Shown here piece by piece: positions 1 to 8,038 of a stretch of DNA of 36,931 nucleotides (the stretch's first letter is position 1; every line of letters begins with the position of its first letter). The DNA is from Nonomuraea cypriaca. Lineage in GTDB: Bacteria; Actinomycetota; Actinomycetes; Streptosporangiales; Streptosporangiaceae. The notes beneath the pieces are model-generated. The model was not told the DNA's origin and searched no databases. It worked only from the letters and a program-made list of their open reading frames with translations. Position numbers and translations under genes: made by a program. The DNA lies in assembly GCF_015645445.1 (NCBI RefSeq), contig NZ_JADOGI010000098.1, positions 1 to 36,931 of the forward strand, written 5' to 3'.

Positions 1-1910
1 CACCCCTCCTCCCCAACTTCGGCCGCCCCACCCGGCTCGACTTCGCCGACATCAGCACACTCCACGGAAACGACCAGTTGCTCCTGACCACCCTCCAAGG
101 AGTCGTCAACCGCCGCCGCCCACGCCTGTACTTCAACTACAACGCCGAGAACTACGACGTCCCCTGGTTATCCGGCACCGGCGCGGCCGTCACCCGCCAC
201 GAACGCCCCCTCGACCTGATCGCCCGCTACCGCGACGAGGTCCGCGGCGCGATCCTGCACGACCCGGACGTGCCGGACTCGGTGAACGTCGCCACCACCC
301 TCGCCGGCCTGGAGAACGCGGTCGCCGCCACCGCCGAGCAGGCCGCCGCCCACCGCCTCAGGACGATCGCCGATCTGCGCGGCAGGTTCGGCGCCGAGGA
401 CGTTCTGGGCACGTACCGCTGGCAGCTCGCCAACCTGTTCCCGCGCTGCACCCGGGCGCTGCTCACCGGCCTCCCGCCGACCAGGACGGTGAGCGTGGAG
501 GGCGTGCGGTGGCGTGAGGTCGCGCGCGAGACCGAGCGGGTCCGCGACTCCGCCAACCGTGCGGTACGCACGTTCGACCTGAGCCAGGAGCTGTCCGGCG
601 AGGAAGGCGTCTACCTGCGCTTCCAGGACTCGCTCACCGACGACGGCTGGGGCGCCTCGGTCGGCTCGGTCAAGGTGAAGGCCGACGGCGCCGAGATCGC
701 CGCGTTCACACCGGGTACGGACGCCGAGGCCGCGTACCTCTTCGACGGCCTCAACTCGGCGCTCGGCGGGGACGCCAACCGCTTCTCCGACGGCGGCGGC
801 TACTTCATCTACCGCTTCACCGCGCCCGCCGGCACCACGGAGTTGCTCGTCGAGGTGGACCTGTGGAACCAGTACCTCGTCACCGCCACCGCCACCGCGC
901 CCACCCGGGTGGAGCCGTTCCCGTACTTCAGGGACTACGCGGTGGCGATGCGCGCCATGGTCTTCTGGCTGCCTCCCACCGGCCCGACGGGCGAGTTGCT
1001 CGACGAGATCCTCTCCCAGGTCGAGGCCACCACCCCGTACGCCGGCTGGTTCTCCAACGACGTGGCGGGCGAGTGGGGCGGCGTCGACCGCGCCTCGCAG
1101 CACGCCGTCGAGGTGGTGCCAGCTGACTACTACATGAACGCCACGGTCCACGCCGGCGTGCCCGCCAAGATCTCCGACCGGGTACGCCCGCGGCCCCCGG
1201 CCACCCTGCGCGACCGGGTCTACCTGACACTCACCGTCGGCGAGGGCGACAACGTCCAGTACTGCCAGCGCAGGATGAGGCAGCTCTGGGACGACCGGGA
1301 ACGCGGCGCCGTGCCCACGAACTGGACGATCAGCCCGCTGCTCGCCGACATCGGGCCCGCGCTGCTGGCCTACTACCAGCGCACGGCCACGGCGAACGAC
1401 CTGCTGGTGGCGGGCCCCTCTGGCGCCGGCTACACCTACCCAGGCTCCTGGCCGGCGGCGGCGCTGGACGCGTACACCGAGCTCACCGGCCGGTTCCTGC
1501 GGCGTACCGGCATGGATCTGGTGTACGCCTACAACCACCGTAACGAGGAGGGCGACGGCTGGGTGGCCTTCGACGAGCGGATCGTGGCGTCGTACCGGAA
1601 GAACACCCCGCTGCGCGGCATCATCCAGTCCTGGGAGACCGGCGACCTGCTGATCGATCCCGGCATCCCCGTGATCGGCAACTTCTCACCGCAGGGTGGG
1701 GCCCAGGAGTATCGCGACACGCTGCTGAAGCGGATCGAGGGCTGGGACGGCGCCGGGCCGCTGTTCATCGCGGGCGCGGTCAATGCCTGGAACTGGACGC
1801 CGGCCGACATCGCCGAACTCGGCGGGCTCCTCACCGAGCCCTTCGAGATCGTCCGCGGGGACACCTTCTTCAAGCTACTGACCGACTTCACCGCCACGCG
1901 GGCGGGCTGA
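1..1910 (+). CDS. GxGYxYP-domain protein, 5'-truncated by window edge
   Basis: The reading frame is open from base 3 with no stop upstream, so the gene begins before the window; the first 25 codons (reading into LHGNDQLLLTTLQGVVNRR) look like normal internal sequence, and the TTG at 78 is not a real start. The protein has the family signature GPSGAGYTYP (codons around 1414-1443), the glycine/tyrosine motif that names the GxGYxYP family, and a region at about 640-880 that reads like an inserted beta-rich carbohydrate-binding-like domain. Family members are usually secreted and found near carbohydrate-processing genes; the catalytic role is not established. The C-terminus is complete. The stop at 1908-1910 is overlapped antisense by the tail of a decayed phosphotransferase gene. 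Confidence 0.85.
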   Translation, partial: PLLPNFGRPTRLDFADISTLHGNDQLLLTTLQGVVNRRRPRLYFNYNAENYDVPWLSGTGAAVTRHERPLDLIARYRDEVRGAILHDPDVPDSVNVATTLAGLENAVAATAEQAAAHRLRTIADLRGRFGAEDVLGTYRWQLANLFPRCTRALLTGLPPTRTVSVEGVRWREVARETERVRDSANRAVRTFDLSQELSGEEGVYLRFQDSLTDDGWGASVGSVKVKADGAEIAAFTPGTDAEAAYLFDGLNSALGGDANRFSDGGGYFIYRFTAPAGTTELLVEVDLWNQYLVTATATAPTRVEPFPYFRDYAVAMRAMVFWLPPTGPTGELLDEILSQVEATTPYAGWFSNDVAGEWGGVDRASQHAVEVVPADYYMNATVHAGVPAKISDRVRPRPPATLRDRVYLTLTVGEGDNVQYCQRRMRQLWDDRERGAVPTNWTISPLLADIGPALLAYYQRTATANDLLVAGPSGAGYTYPGSWPAAALDAYTELTGRFLRRTGMDLVYAYNHRNEEGDGWVAFDERIVASYRKNTPLRGIIQSWETGDLLIDPGIPVIGNFSPQGGAQEYRDTLLKRIEGWDGAGPLFIAGAVNAWNWTPADIAELGGLLTEPFEIVRGDTFFKLLTDFTATRAG

Positions 1911-2079
1911 CAGCGCGGACAGGAGCAGCGCCTCGTGGCGGTGGACGAGGTCGCGATCGGCGCTCGCCCAGGCGACGGCGGCCGCGGGCGGCGCCGGCGT
2001 CGCGCGCGCGGCGCACGGTGTCGCCGATCCGCACGACTTCCCGCGCGTTGTTCCCGCCGGTGAGCGGCTCCTCGGTCAC
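1875..2079 (-). pseudogene. Aminoglycoside-phosphotransferase-family remnant with central deletion
   Basis: A good ribosome site (GGGGAGG, 2085-2091) precedes a GTG at 2079. The first about 28 codons read TEEPLTGGNNAREVV then RIGDTVRRARD, the typical opening of APH-family kinases (PLTGG..xxVVRxGDTVRR). The next recognisable peptide, in another frame, is AVAWASADRDLVHRHEALL, typical of the family's last helix, ending at a TAG (1875-1877). The roughly 200 residues between, including the HxDxxxxN catalytic loop, are missing. I see the two ends and the frame change directly; the family assignment is from memory of its N-terminal motif. No kinase can be made from this. Confidence 0.6.
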
Positions 2080-2177
2080 GTCATGCCTCCCCGGGCGTAC
2101 GGATAGATCATCATAAAGTCGGAGCCACCGGTGACGGTATGTCTTCATTCAGCCACGGACAGGCGTCACACTCTTGT

Positions 2178-2252
2178 GTGCGGCCATCGCCCCGCTCTCC
2201 GTCGAAGGTGAAACGTGGCTCTTTCGACGGAGGCCCCGCGATGGCCGCGCAC
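2178..2252 (-). terminator. Long imperfect hairpin after the MerR-VOC gene
   Basis: The arms GTGCGGCCATCGC (2178-2190) and GCGATGGCCGCGCAC (2238-2252) pair with one bulge. Inside them CCGTCGAA (2199-2206) pairs with TTCGACGG (2223-2230). The structure begins directly after the stop of the MerR-VOC gene, so it probably ends that transcript. There is no U tract. Confidence 0.55.
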
Positions 2253-2951
2253 TCAGCCCTGGTAGAGGTCGATCCTGTTGGCGCTGGGGTCGATCACGCA
2301 TGAGGATCGGGGCTTCCAGGCGGTGTCCGTGGGCGGGTGGAGCTCGGTCGCTCCAGCGGCGAGCGCGCGTTGATGGGCCGCGTCGACGTCCCCCACCAGC
2401 AGGCCGAAGCGTGACGGCCCCCCGTCCGCTTCTGGAGCGGCGATGGTCACCAGGAAGAAGTCGTCGCCGGGCCAGGCCCCGAACTGGAATGACGAGATCT
2501 CGGCGTTGAACGTCGCATCGAACGCCTTCGCATAGAAGTCGATCGCCTCCTGGCGGTTTCGTACGTGAATCGTCACCTGGACGATGCGGGGACCGCTGAC
2601 GACAGACATGGGAACTCCGTGTTCGATGTACTGGCCTGCTCTGCAGGCCATCTGGGACAGGGCGTGAGCACGTTCGAGCAACCGCTCCTGATGCCGGGCC
2701 AGTACGTGACGCAGGGCCGTCTCTTGGTCGACGACTTCACGAATGGCGTCGATGGGCAGGTCGATTCCGCGCAGGGCGCCGATCAGCCGGGCTCGCCCGG
2801 CCTGCTCGGATCCGTAGCGGCGATAGCCCGTGGCGGGATCCACGAATGCGGGTTTGAGCAACCCGACCTCGTCATAATGCCGCAACGCGGAAATCGACAG
2901 GCCACTGACGAAGGCGAAAGCGCCGATGCTCAACAGTTTGTCGCTGCTCAC
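2253..2951 (-). CDS. MerR-family regulator fused to a VOC (glyoxalase-fold) domain
   Basis: 232 aa. Residues about 6-75 form a MerR winged helix-turn-helix: SIGAFAFVSGLSISALRHYD, then EVGLLKP and DPATGYRRYG. A helical linker (about 80-110) follows where MerR proteins dimerise. From about 118 to the end is a VOC/glyoxalase-like domain (VQVTIHVRNRQEAIDFYAKA, FGLLVGDVDAA, DPSANRIDLYQ). In MerR proteins the C-terminal domain senses the ligand, so the VOC domain probably binds a small molecule or drug; that is inference. The start is a GTG inside a palindrome (2951-2966). The methyltransferase gene ends 33 bp upstream on the same strand, so the two may be co-transcribed. Confidence 0.85.
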   Translation of the reverse strand: MSSDKLLSIGAFAFVSGLSISALRHYDEVGLLKPAFVDPATGYRRYGSEQAGRARLIGALRGIDLPIDAIREVVDQETALRHVLARHQERLLERAHALSQMACRAGQYIEHGVPMSVVSGPRIVQVTIHVRNRQEAIDFYAKAFDATFNAEISSFQFGAWPGDDFFLVTIAAPEADGGPSRFGLLVGDVDAAHQRALAAGATELHPPTDTAWKPRSSCVIDPSANRIDLYQG

Positions 2952-2966
2952 CCCACCAGCGTGGGG
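2951..2966. promoter_or_regulatory. Perfect 6-4-6 dyad over the MerR-VOC start
   Basis: CCCCAC-cagc-GTGGGG is a perfect inverted repeat, and its left arm contains part of the start codon of the MerR-VOC gene. MerR proteins bind dyads in their own promoters, so this is a candidate operator. It could instead be a hairpin between the methyltransferase stop and the MerR start that controls translation. Confidence 0.4.
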
Positions 2967-2984
2967 TCTCGGGCTGGATGAGAG

Positions 2985-3686
2985 TCAAGAGCCGAGCGGA
3001 CGCCGGGCGACGAACACGTATTCGCGGCTGTCCTCGGTGAAGGGCTCCCGGGCGAATCCACCGTAAAGCTCTTCCAGTTCGAGACCGGCGACGTCGATCA
3101 GCCCGAGCCACTCGTTCTTGGTCGCCCACCAGAAAGAGCTCGTGGCGCCGTCGTCGAGGACGATGTCGATGCGGTTGTCTCCCACGGCGAACCGGGTGGT
3201 GTGCGGTACGGGCTCGCGCTCGTACGCGCCGTCGAGCCGTGCGGCGATGTGGTGGTCGAAGGCGAGGGCGTTCCAGGCGAATCGCCCTCCTGGCCGGAGC
3301 GAGGCGGCGACGCGCTCGAAAGTGCGGCGGCGGTCGGCCCAGGTCGGCAGGTGCTGCAGTGACCGGAAGGGGCAGTAGATCAACGCCGCCGGCTCCTCCA
3401 GCGTGAGCTCGCGCATGTCGCCCTCGCGAAGGTCGAGCTCGACCTGCTCCTGGGCGGCGAGGGTGCGGGCTCGTTCGAGCATCGCCGGCGAGAGGTCAAG
3501 GCCGATGACGCGTCGCCCGGCCACCCGCGCGACCGGGATCGCGACCCGCCCGTTCCCGATCGCGAGCTCGACCAGCGGCCCGTCCGCCTCACGTGCGAGG
3601 CCGACGTAGAACGTGATGTCGGCCGCCATGTGAGCCGACCATTCCTCGTACCGGTCAGCGAACGCCTCATCCCACGTCACTCCCAT
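2985..3686 (-). CDS. Class I SAM-dependent methyltransferase
   Basis: 233 aa with the Rossmann-fold methyltransferase signature. Motif I reads LVELAIGNGRVAIPVA (about residues 37-52), followed by the acidic strand end GLDLSPAMLERA, then EGDMREL and a motif IV-like segment ALIYCPFRSLQHL. RPGGRFAWNALAFD is the post-IV strand. The C-terminal part (FWWATKNEWLGLIDVAGLEL, EYVFVARR) is normal for small-molecule methyltransferases of this size. It uses S-adenosylmethionine; the acceptor cannot be told from sequence. The stop lies 33 bp before the MerR-VOC gene, so regulator and enzyme may act on one compound. Confidence 0.85.
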   Translation of the reverse strand: MGVTWDEAFADRYEEWSAHMAADITFYVGLAREADGPLVELAIGNGRVAIPVARVAGRRVIGLDLSPAMLERARTLAAQEQVELDLREGDMRELTLEEPAALIYCPFRSLQHLPTWADRRRTFERVAASLRPGGRFAWNALAFDHHIAARLDGAYEREPVPHTTRFAVGDNRIDIVLDDGATSSFWWATKNEWLGLIDVAGLELEELYGGFAREPFTEDSREYVFVARRPLGS

Positions 3687-3809
3687 TCGCCCAGGATCAC
3701 ACAGGATCAGGGCTGCCGATCATCCCCCGTGGGAGAAACAACCTGGCCGCCAGGGTAGAAAGAAGCACTCCCGGCACGGGCAACGACTGCCACGGACGCC
3801 GACAATCTG

Positions 3810-3831
3810 CCACCGTGTGCTCACACAGTGG
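3810..3831. promoter_or_regulatory. Nested dyad between divergent genes
   Basis: CCAC-cg-TGTG-ct-CACA-ca-GTGG is a symmetrical palindrome in the 203-bp gap between the methyltransferase (minus) and the coiled-coil gene (plus). It is a plausible regulator site. The rest of the gap shows no gene. Confidence 0.35.
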
Positions 3832-3889
3832 GAGATCCGCCACGTCACAGGCGCGAGATCCCTCCTAGCTGGACCAAAGGTAGGAATGC

Positions 3890-4153
3890 GTGAACATAGA
3901 GGCACAGATCCTCGAGTTGATGATGCGTGTACGGGCGCTCGAAGCGGGCGCGCGTACCGGTGACGACATCACCATCGGCATAACCCAGGTCAAGGACGAC
4001 ATCGCCGACATCCGTACCGAGATGCGACAAGACATCGCAGCGCTCGGGGACGAGTTGGCGGGACTTCGGCAGAACATGAACGAGCACTTCAGATCCATCC
4101 GGTCCGAGATGCTGCGAAGCGCCGGCCACCCCCGACGCAGAACGATCAACTAG
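3890..4153 (+). CDS. Small coiled-coil protein of unknown function
   Basis: 87 aa from a GTG start with an AGGTAGGA stretch just upstream. Almost the whole chain has heptad-like spacing of I, L, V and M with many D, E and R residues (ILELMMRVRALEAG, DIADIRTEMRQDIAALGDEL, LRQNMNEHFRSIRSEML), so a long helical coiled coil is expected. There is no signal peptide or membrane segment. Similar short coiled-coil proteins are common in actinomycetes, without known function; some lie beside toxin or restriction genes, but no such partner is visible here. Confidence 0.55.
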   Translation: MNIEAQILELMMRVRALEAGARTGDDITIGITQVKDDIADIRTEMRQDIAALGDELAGLRQNMNEHFRSIRSEMLRSAGHPRRRTIN

Positions 4154-4191
4154 CGACTCCGATCCTGAGCCTTCGCCACATACACGAAGGC

Positions 4192-4755
4192 TCAGGCCCC
4201 ACTCGCAACGTCCCTGCGCCTGATGTGCTCATGGCCTTCGAGCGGGAAGGAGGGCGGCGCCGCGGGGAGAATCCCGGCGAGTTCGTACCGGCTCTTCTGC
4301 GCCACCCGGCACGAGGCCAGGTTGTCCACCTGGTGCAGGAGCTCCAGCTCGTCGGCCTCGAGAGTGTCGAAGGCCCAACCGGTGAGGGCCTCGAGAGCGC
4401 GGGGCGCCACACCCCGGCCGCGGGCGTGCGCTGCGGTCCAGTAGCCCACCTCGGCCGACGGATTGCCGGGGGCCTTGAGGACCACATGGCCGGCCAACGG
4501 CCCGTGGGCCGGATCGGGCCGCGCTTCGAGGACCGCGAAGGCGTACCGGTCGCCCGCCGCCCATCCCCGCTCCTGGGCCCGTACCCACCGCACCGCGTCG
4601 GCCTCGTCCCGCACGGCGGAACTCGTCCAGCGGCGCAGCGCGGGATCCCGGAACAGCCCGGCCAGCGCGGCGACGTCCTCCATCCCCCAGGGGCGCAGCA
4701 CGAGCGCGGGCGCGGCCGACGTCGCAGGCGCACGCAGGATGACGCTGTCGCTCAC
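4192..4755 (-). CDS. GNAT-family N-acetyltransferase (RimJ/RimL-like)
   Basis: 187 aa. The GTG at 4755 is chosen because the protein then starts just before the first domain strand (VILRAPATSAAPALVLRPW). The family features are RPWGMEDVAALAGLFRDPAL, the strand AEVGYWTAAHARGRGVAPRA with the acetyl-CoA pyrophosphate loop (ARGRGVA, about residue 117), and LELLHQVDNLASCRVAQKSR, which is the RimJ-like N-x-x-S-x-x-V-A motif. These enzymes transfer acetyl from acetyl-CoA to amines of proteins, antibiotics or small molecules; the substrate is unknown. The gene stands alone. Confidence 0.85.
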   Translation of the reverse strand: MSDSVILRAPATSAAPALVLRPWGMEDVAALAGLFRDPALRRWTSSAVRDEADAVRWVRAQERGWAAGDRYAFAVLEARPDPAHGPLAGHVVLKAPGNPSAEVGYWTAAHARGRGVAPRALEALTGWAFDTLEADELELLHQVDNLASCRVAQKSRYELAGILPAAPPSFPLEGHEHIRRRDVASGA

Positions 4756-4820
4756 CGGCCGATCATATGCGTGGTTTCCTGTGCGTTCCCGACCTGTGGC
4801 CTGGCAACGCCACAACCTGG

Positions 4821-4855
4821 TTGCCGGGGCTTCGTGCGGCGGGCGACACTGTGGC
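4821..4855 (+). promoter_or_regulatory. Upstream DNA conserved with the paralogue at 22153
   Basis: TTGCCG (4821-4826), an 18-bp spacer, GACACT (4845-4850) and 5 nt lead to the GTG. At 22118-22152 the paralogue has TTGCCG, 18 bp, AACACT, 5 nt, GTG, with most other bases matching. No ribosome site precedes either start, so this is probably a promoter with transcription starting close to the GTG. The -10 is not canonical. Confidence 0.35.
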
Positions 4856-5245
4856 GTGCATGCCAACGAGCAGGTCTTCAATGACTTGAGAGGTCGTGTC
4901 CACACGGCGTTGCGTGACGGCGGCCTCGAAGCCGAGTCTGTCGTCGAGCTGGCCTGCCTGCTGGAGGAATGGGGCGTGCACACCGCCGCCACCCAGGAAC
5001 TCCTCGAGCGTTCCACCGCCGAACGCCCCCAAGGCGGTACCTCCCAAGCGAGCTCGTTGACCAAAACCTCCATCGCGATCGGATTCGCGGTCCTGTGCGC
5101 GTCGTACATGCTCAACGGCGGCGCCGGCCTGTTCATCCTCACCTATTACGTGGCCGCCGCCTTCTCCGGGCTCCTGTTCGCCCGCCTGGTGGGCTCCCTC
5201 GGCCGGGACGGCGCCGGCCTCTGGCAACTCACCCTGTCCCCCTGA
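4856..5245 (+). CDS. Two-TM protein with an N-terminal module shared with the 22153 gene
   Basis: 129 aa. Residues about 1-60 (VHANEQVFNDLRGRVHTALR, then DGGLEAESVVELACLLEEWG and V-TAATQELLER) align with the 207-aa protein at 22153: TALRDGG, AE.V.E.A.LLEEWGV, T.AT.ELL.R. Here the module is followed by two hydrophobic segments (TSIAIGFAVLCASYML and LFILTYYVAAAFSGLLFARL), so it would sit on the cytoplasmic face of a membrane anchor; in the other protein a soluble domain follows. The GTG at 4856 is chosen because similarity to the paralogue, including upstream DNA, fits that start. Function unknown. Confidence 0.7.
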   Translation: MHANEQVFNDLRGRVHTALRDGGLEAESVVELACLLEEWGVHTAATQELLERSTAERPQGGTSQASSLTKTSIAIGFAVLCASYMLNGGAGLFILTYYVAAAFSGLLFARLVGSLGRDGAGLWQLTLSP

Positions 5246-5361
5246 TCGGCATCGCGGGCCTCCTCCTGGTGAACCCGGCCAGAATGGTCCTCCCGCGAGC
5301 CCCCAAGTAAGAACCGGCCTCCAACGGGCTGACGCCATGGGATATCGGCCGCGGCGACGGC

Positions 5362-6456
5362 TCAGTCCTCGCCCACCACGGTCAAGTCGTCGCCCAGCGC
5401 AGCGGCGATCTCCGCGGCGCGGGAGTGGTCGTCCAGTCGTCGCGTCAAGTACGCGCAGCCATGGTGATGCTTGAGCGACCACCATGCGGCGGACCCGCCG
5501 ATCCCGCCCTTCGCGATCTTCCCCCGGTCGCGGACGAAGCCCAGCGTCCAGGTGATCCTGGTGCCGAAGACCTCGTCGAAGTCCGTGACCTGAGAGGCCA
5601 GCAGGTCGGCGTGCAGCCGCGAGCCGAGCAGCACACGCACCGGGCCGTCCTCGCTGGTCAGGTGGGAGAAGAACGCCGCCATGGCGCTCGCGCTCGTGTG
5701 CAGGTTGACTGCGCCGAAGACGGCCTGACGCCAGGCACTGGAGTTCGTCCGCTCGACGTCCAGGACTCCGTCGGGAATCTGAAGCCATGGCGCCGCATGG
5801 AGCAGGCGCGGCCAGTCCGGATCGGCGTACTCCAGGTCGGCGACCCGGCCGAGCGCGTCATCCGGCACCCCGAACCACGCGTCCAGATCCAGCGCGGGCC
5901 GCACCACGTCGTTGAACACCTCGCCCAGCGTGGTGCCCGCGGTCGCGCGCAGAATGCCGTCGATCAAGTGCCCGTAGGTCAGCGCATGTTCTCCGAGCGA
6001 CATTCCTGGAACGTACTCCGGCGCCGCTCGTACCAGGCTCTCGCGCAGCCCGGCATCATCCAGCAAATCCAGGCCGGCGGCCTCGGCCGGGAAGCGCGGC
6101 TGACCCGCCCGGTGCGTGAGCACTTGGCGCAACGTGGTCGACTCCTTGCCCTTGACCCCGTACGCGGGCCAGTGTCCGGCGATCGGCTCGTCCAGCGGCA
6201 GCGCTCCGTCGCGCACCGCCACCAGCGCGGCGAGGGTCGCGAACGCCTTGGACAGGGAGTAGGGCATGACCAGCGTGTCCGGCTGCCACGGGCGGGTCCG
6301 CGCGGCATCGGCCCACCCCGCGCTCAATTGGACGACCTCGCGGCCGTCCCGCCAGACCGACACGCCCGCACCCGTCTCCCGCCCCTCGTCCACCAGCTTC
6401 TGGAAGACCTCACGGACCGCGTCGTATCCCTCCGCGACAAACCCCTCGACCTTCAC
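5362..6456 (-). CDS. Serine hydrolase, class C beta-lactamase / EstB-like family
   Basis: 364 aa with GTG start at 6456 and ribosome site GGGGAGG 6 nt upstream. The nucleophile motif S-x-x-K is SLSK in VMPYSLSKAFATLAAL (about residue 68). The second motif is the Tyr of LTYGHLIDGILR (Y-G-H in place of Y-x-N), and GGIGGSAAWW near the C-terminus takes the place of the HTG/KTG strand. There is no signal peptide, so it is probably a cytoplasmic esterase or peptidase rather than a true beta-lactamase. Family members hydrolyse esters, amides or D-amino-acid peptides. A short dyad lies just upstream of the gene. Confidence 0.85.
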   Translation of the reverse strand: MKVEGFVAEGYDAVREVFQKLVDEGRETGAGVSVWRDGREVVQLSAGWADAARTRPWQPDTLVMPYSLSKAFATLAALVAVRDGALPLDEPIAGHWPAYGVKGKESTTLRQVLTHRAGQPRFPAEAAGLDLLDDAGLRESLVRAAPEYVPGMSLGEHALTYGHLIDGILRATAGTTLGEVFNDVVRPALDLDAWFGVPDDALGRVADLEYADPDWPRLLHAAPWLQIPDGVLDVERTNSSAWRQAVFGAVNLHTSASAMAAFFSHLTSEDGPVRVLLGSRLHADLLASQVTDFDEVFGTRITWTLGFVRDRGKIAKGGIGGSAAWWSLKHHHGCAYLTRRLDDHSRAAEIAAALGDDLTVVGED

Positions 6457-6494
6457 CGCGCACCTCCCCAGACATCAGCCATCCCTCCTCGAAT

Positions 6495-6511
6495 ATACCT
6501 ATATAGGGTAT
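6495..6511. promoter_or_regulatory. AT-rich dyad upstream of the serine hydrolase
   Basis: ATACCTATATAGGGTAT is a near-perfect palindrome centred on CTATATAG in an otherwise G+C-rich gap, 38 bp before the serine-hydrolase start and overlapping where its promoter would lie. Such dyads are typical operators of small winged-helix repressors (PadR and GntR types, by family knowledge). No such repressor gene is adjacent. Confidence 0.45.
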
Positions 6512-6545
6512 GTCGGACAATGGCGGAGGACGATGACCTCCTGGG

Positions 6546-7827
6546 TCAGCGGGAGGACAAGCTCTCGTAGGCGGCCGCCGCGATCTCACCCAGCGCCTGG
6601 CCCGCCGCCTCGGCCAGTTCGGTTCTGCCCTCGGGCGATGACTGCCGCAGGCGTACGAACGTTCCGAACGTCAGCACGCGACCGTCCGGCAGTTCCACGA
6701 AGCCGGCCAGCCCTTGTTGATCAACGCGGCGTCACCGGCACCTTCAGCTCCTCCGGCAGCGGCGGCGACACGTGCTCGGCCAGCTCGTTCTGGTGCGTGT
6801 AGTGCGCGGACAGCGCCGCGAAGTCCGGAGTCGCCGTCAGGCCGGCCTCGGCCCGCACTCCCTCGTCCCGCAGCGCCTCGGTGAACAGCATCCCGGCGAA
6901 CCGGGCGGGCGCCGGAACGTAGTAGGCACGGAACAGGTTCTGAACACCCAGCGGCACGTCCCCGCTGATCGTCACCCTGTGCGTCCCGTCCGGGGCGTCC
7001 ACCGGGTCGGTGAACGTGAGCGGCCGCACGTCGGAAGCGGCCGCCGCGATCGTGGTGACGCCGTTGACGACGCGGATGTACGGGGTCTCCGGCGAGACCT
7101 CCAGCACGGCCGGTTCCCCGGCGGCGCCACCCGGCTTCACCGTGATGTCGACGAGATTGTCGTTGACCATGATGGGCGACATCGTCACGTTCCGCATGCC
7201 GTTGGCCAGGCTCTCCTTGCCCTCGCGGAACAGTGAGGTGTCCACGAGGACCCGGCCCTCGACGCGCCGCACCCCACGGCGGGCGACCTGGCGGGCGAGC
7301 TTGCGCACCTCCACCAGGGGGTCACCCGGCAGGGGTCCCGCTCCCTCGTTCCGGTCATAGGAATGGTCCGGCTCGGGGAGCTCCAGCGAGCCGTCCCGGC
7401 GTACCCGCCCGGACAGCAGCAGGTCACCGCCCGCGACCAGCACCAGATCACCCTTCAGCACCCCCTTGACCAGCGGCCCGGTCCGGTAGACCCGCGTGCG
7501 GAAACGATGAGCGGCGCCGAGCGAGTCGAAAGCGGTGCCCGCGGGGAAGACCTTGAACGACGAGCCGGGGGTGAAGAGCTCGGAGGCGTTCAACGAGTAG
7601 ACCGGCCGGCCCGTGTCCGTGGCGTAGATCTGCATCCCCCAGCGCCCACCGGCGAACTCCGGCCTGCCCATGACCTCCATGATCCAGGCTTCGAGCTCGC
7701 CGGTGGGCGGGGACGCGGCACGGGCGAAACCCGGCGCGCCCGCCGCCACGAAGGGGGCGGCCCCCAGCAGTCCGAGCACGGACCTGCGCGACCATCCCGG
7801 CGCGGGACGCGGTTGATGCTGAGCCAT
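6546..7827 (-). pseudogene. D-Ala-D-Ala carboxypeptidase (PBP4/DacB, S13) with deleted middle-to-C-terminal region
   Basis: The ATG at 7827 has AAGGAGG 10 nt upstream. A Tat-type signal (SRRSVLGLLGAAPFVAAG) leads into a PBP4 N-terminus with the S-x-x-K nucleophile motif in FTPGSSFKVFPAGTAFDSLG. The family-typical ELAEHVSPPLPEELKV follows, then the frame hits a stop at 6721. In another frame the DNA continues as GLAGFVELPDGRVLTFGTFV and EAAGQALGEIAAAAYESL, the usual C-terminus, ending at 6546-6548. Missing is the stretch with the S-x-N and K-T-G motifs, both needed for catalysis. The product would have a nucleophile but no complete active site. A deletion plus frame change is seen directly. 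Confidence 0.75.
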
Positions 7828-8038
7828 GGTGCGTCGACCTCCTTCACAACCGGATGTGACCGGAGTCCGATCCAACGCGGCACCGCGTTTCCCCGGCGTT
7901 TCCGCGCCGGCCGCTGCGTGCGGTCGCCCCAGGAGCTGTCCCGTTGGGGGTGCTAATGTCACTGGGCGCGGTGGATGATCCCGCGCATCCCGCAGCAGGA
8001 CGCCGACAAGGGCGATGGAGCCGGGAGAATGACCTCGG

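Noticed and set aside
168..1538. Long minus-strand reading frame antisense to the GxGYxYP gene
   Set aside because: It is the usual high-GC shadow: Arg/Gly/Ala-rich, no motif, no ribosome site, while the plus strand has clear family sequence.
4763..5788. Minus-strand frame of 341 codons across the two-TM gene and the hydrolase end
   Set aside because: It mixes shadows of two genes on opposite strands and shows no motif.
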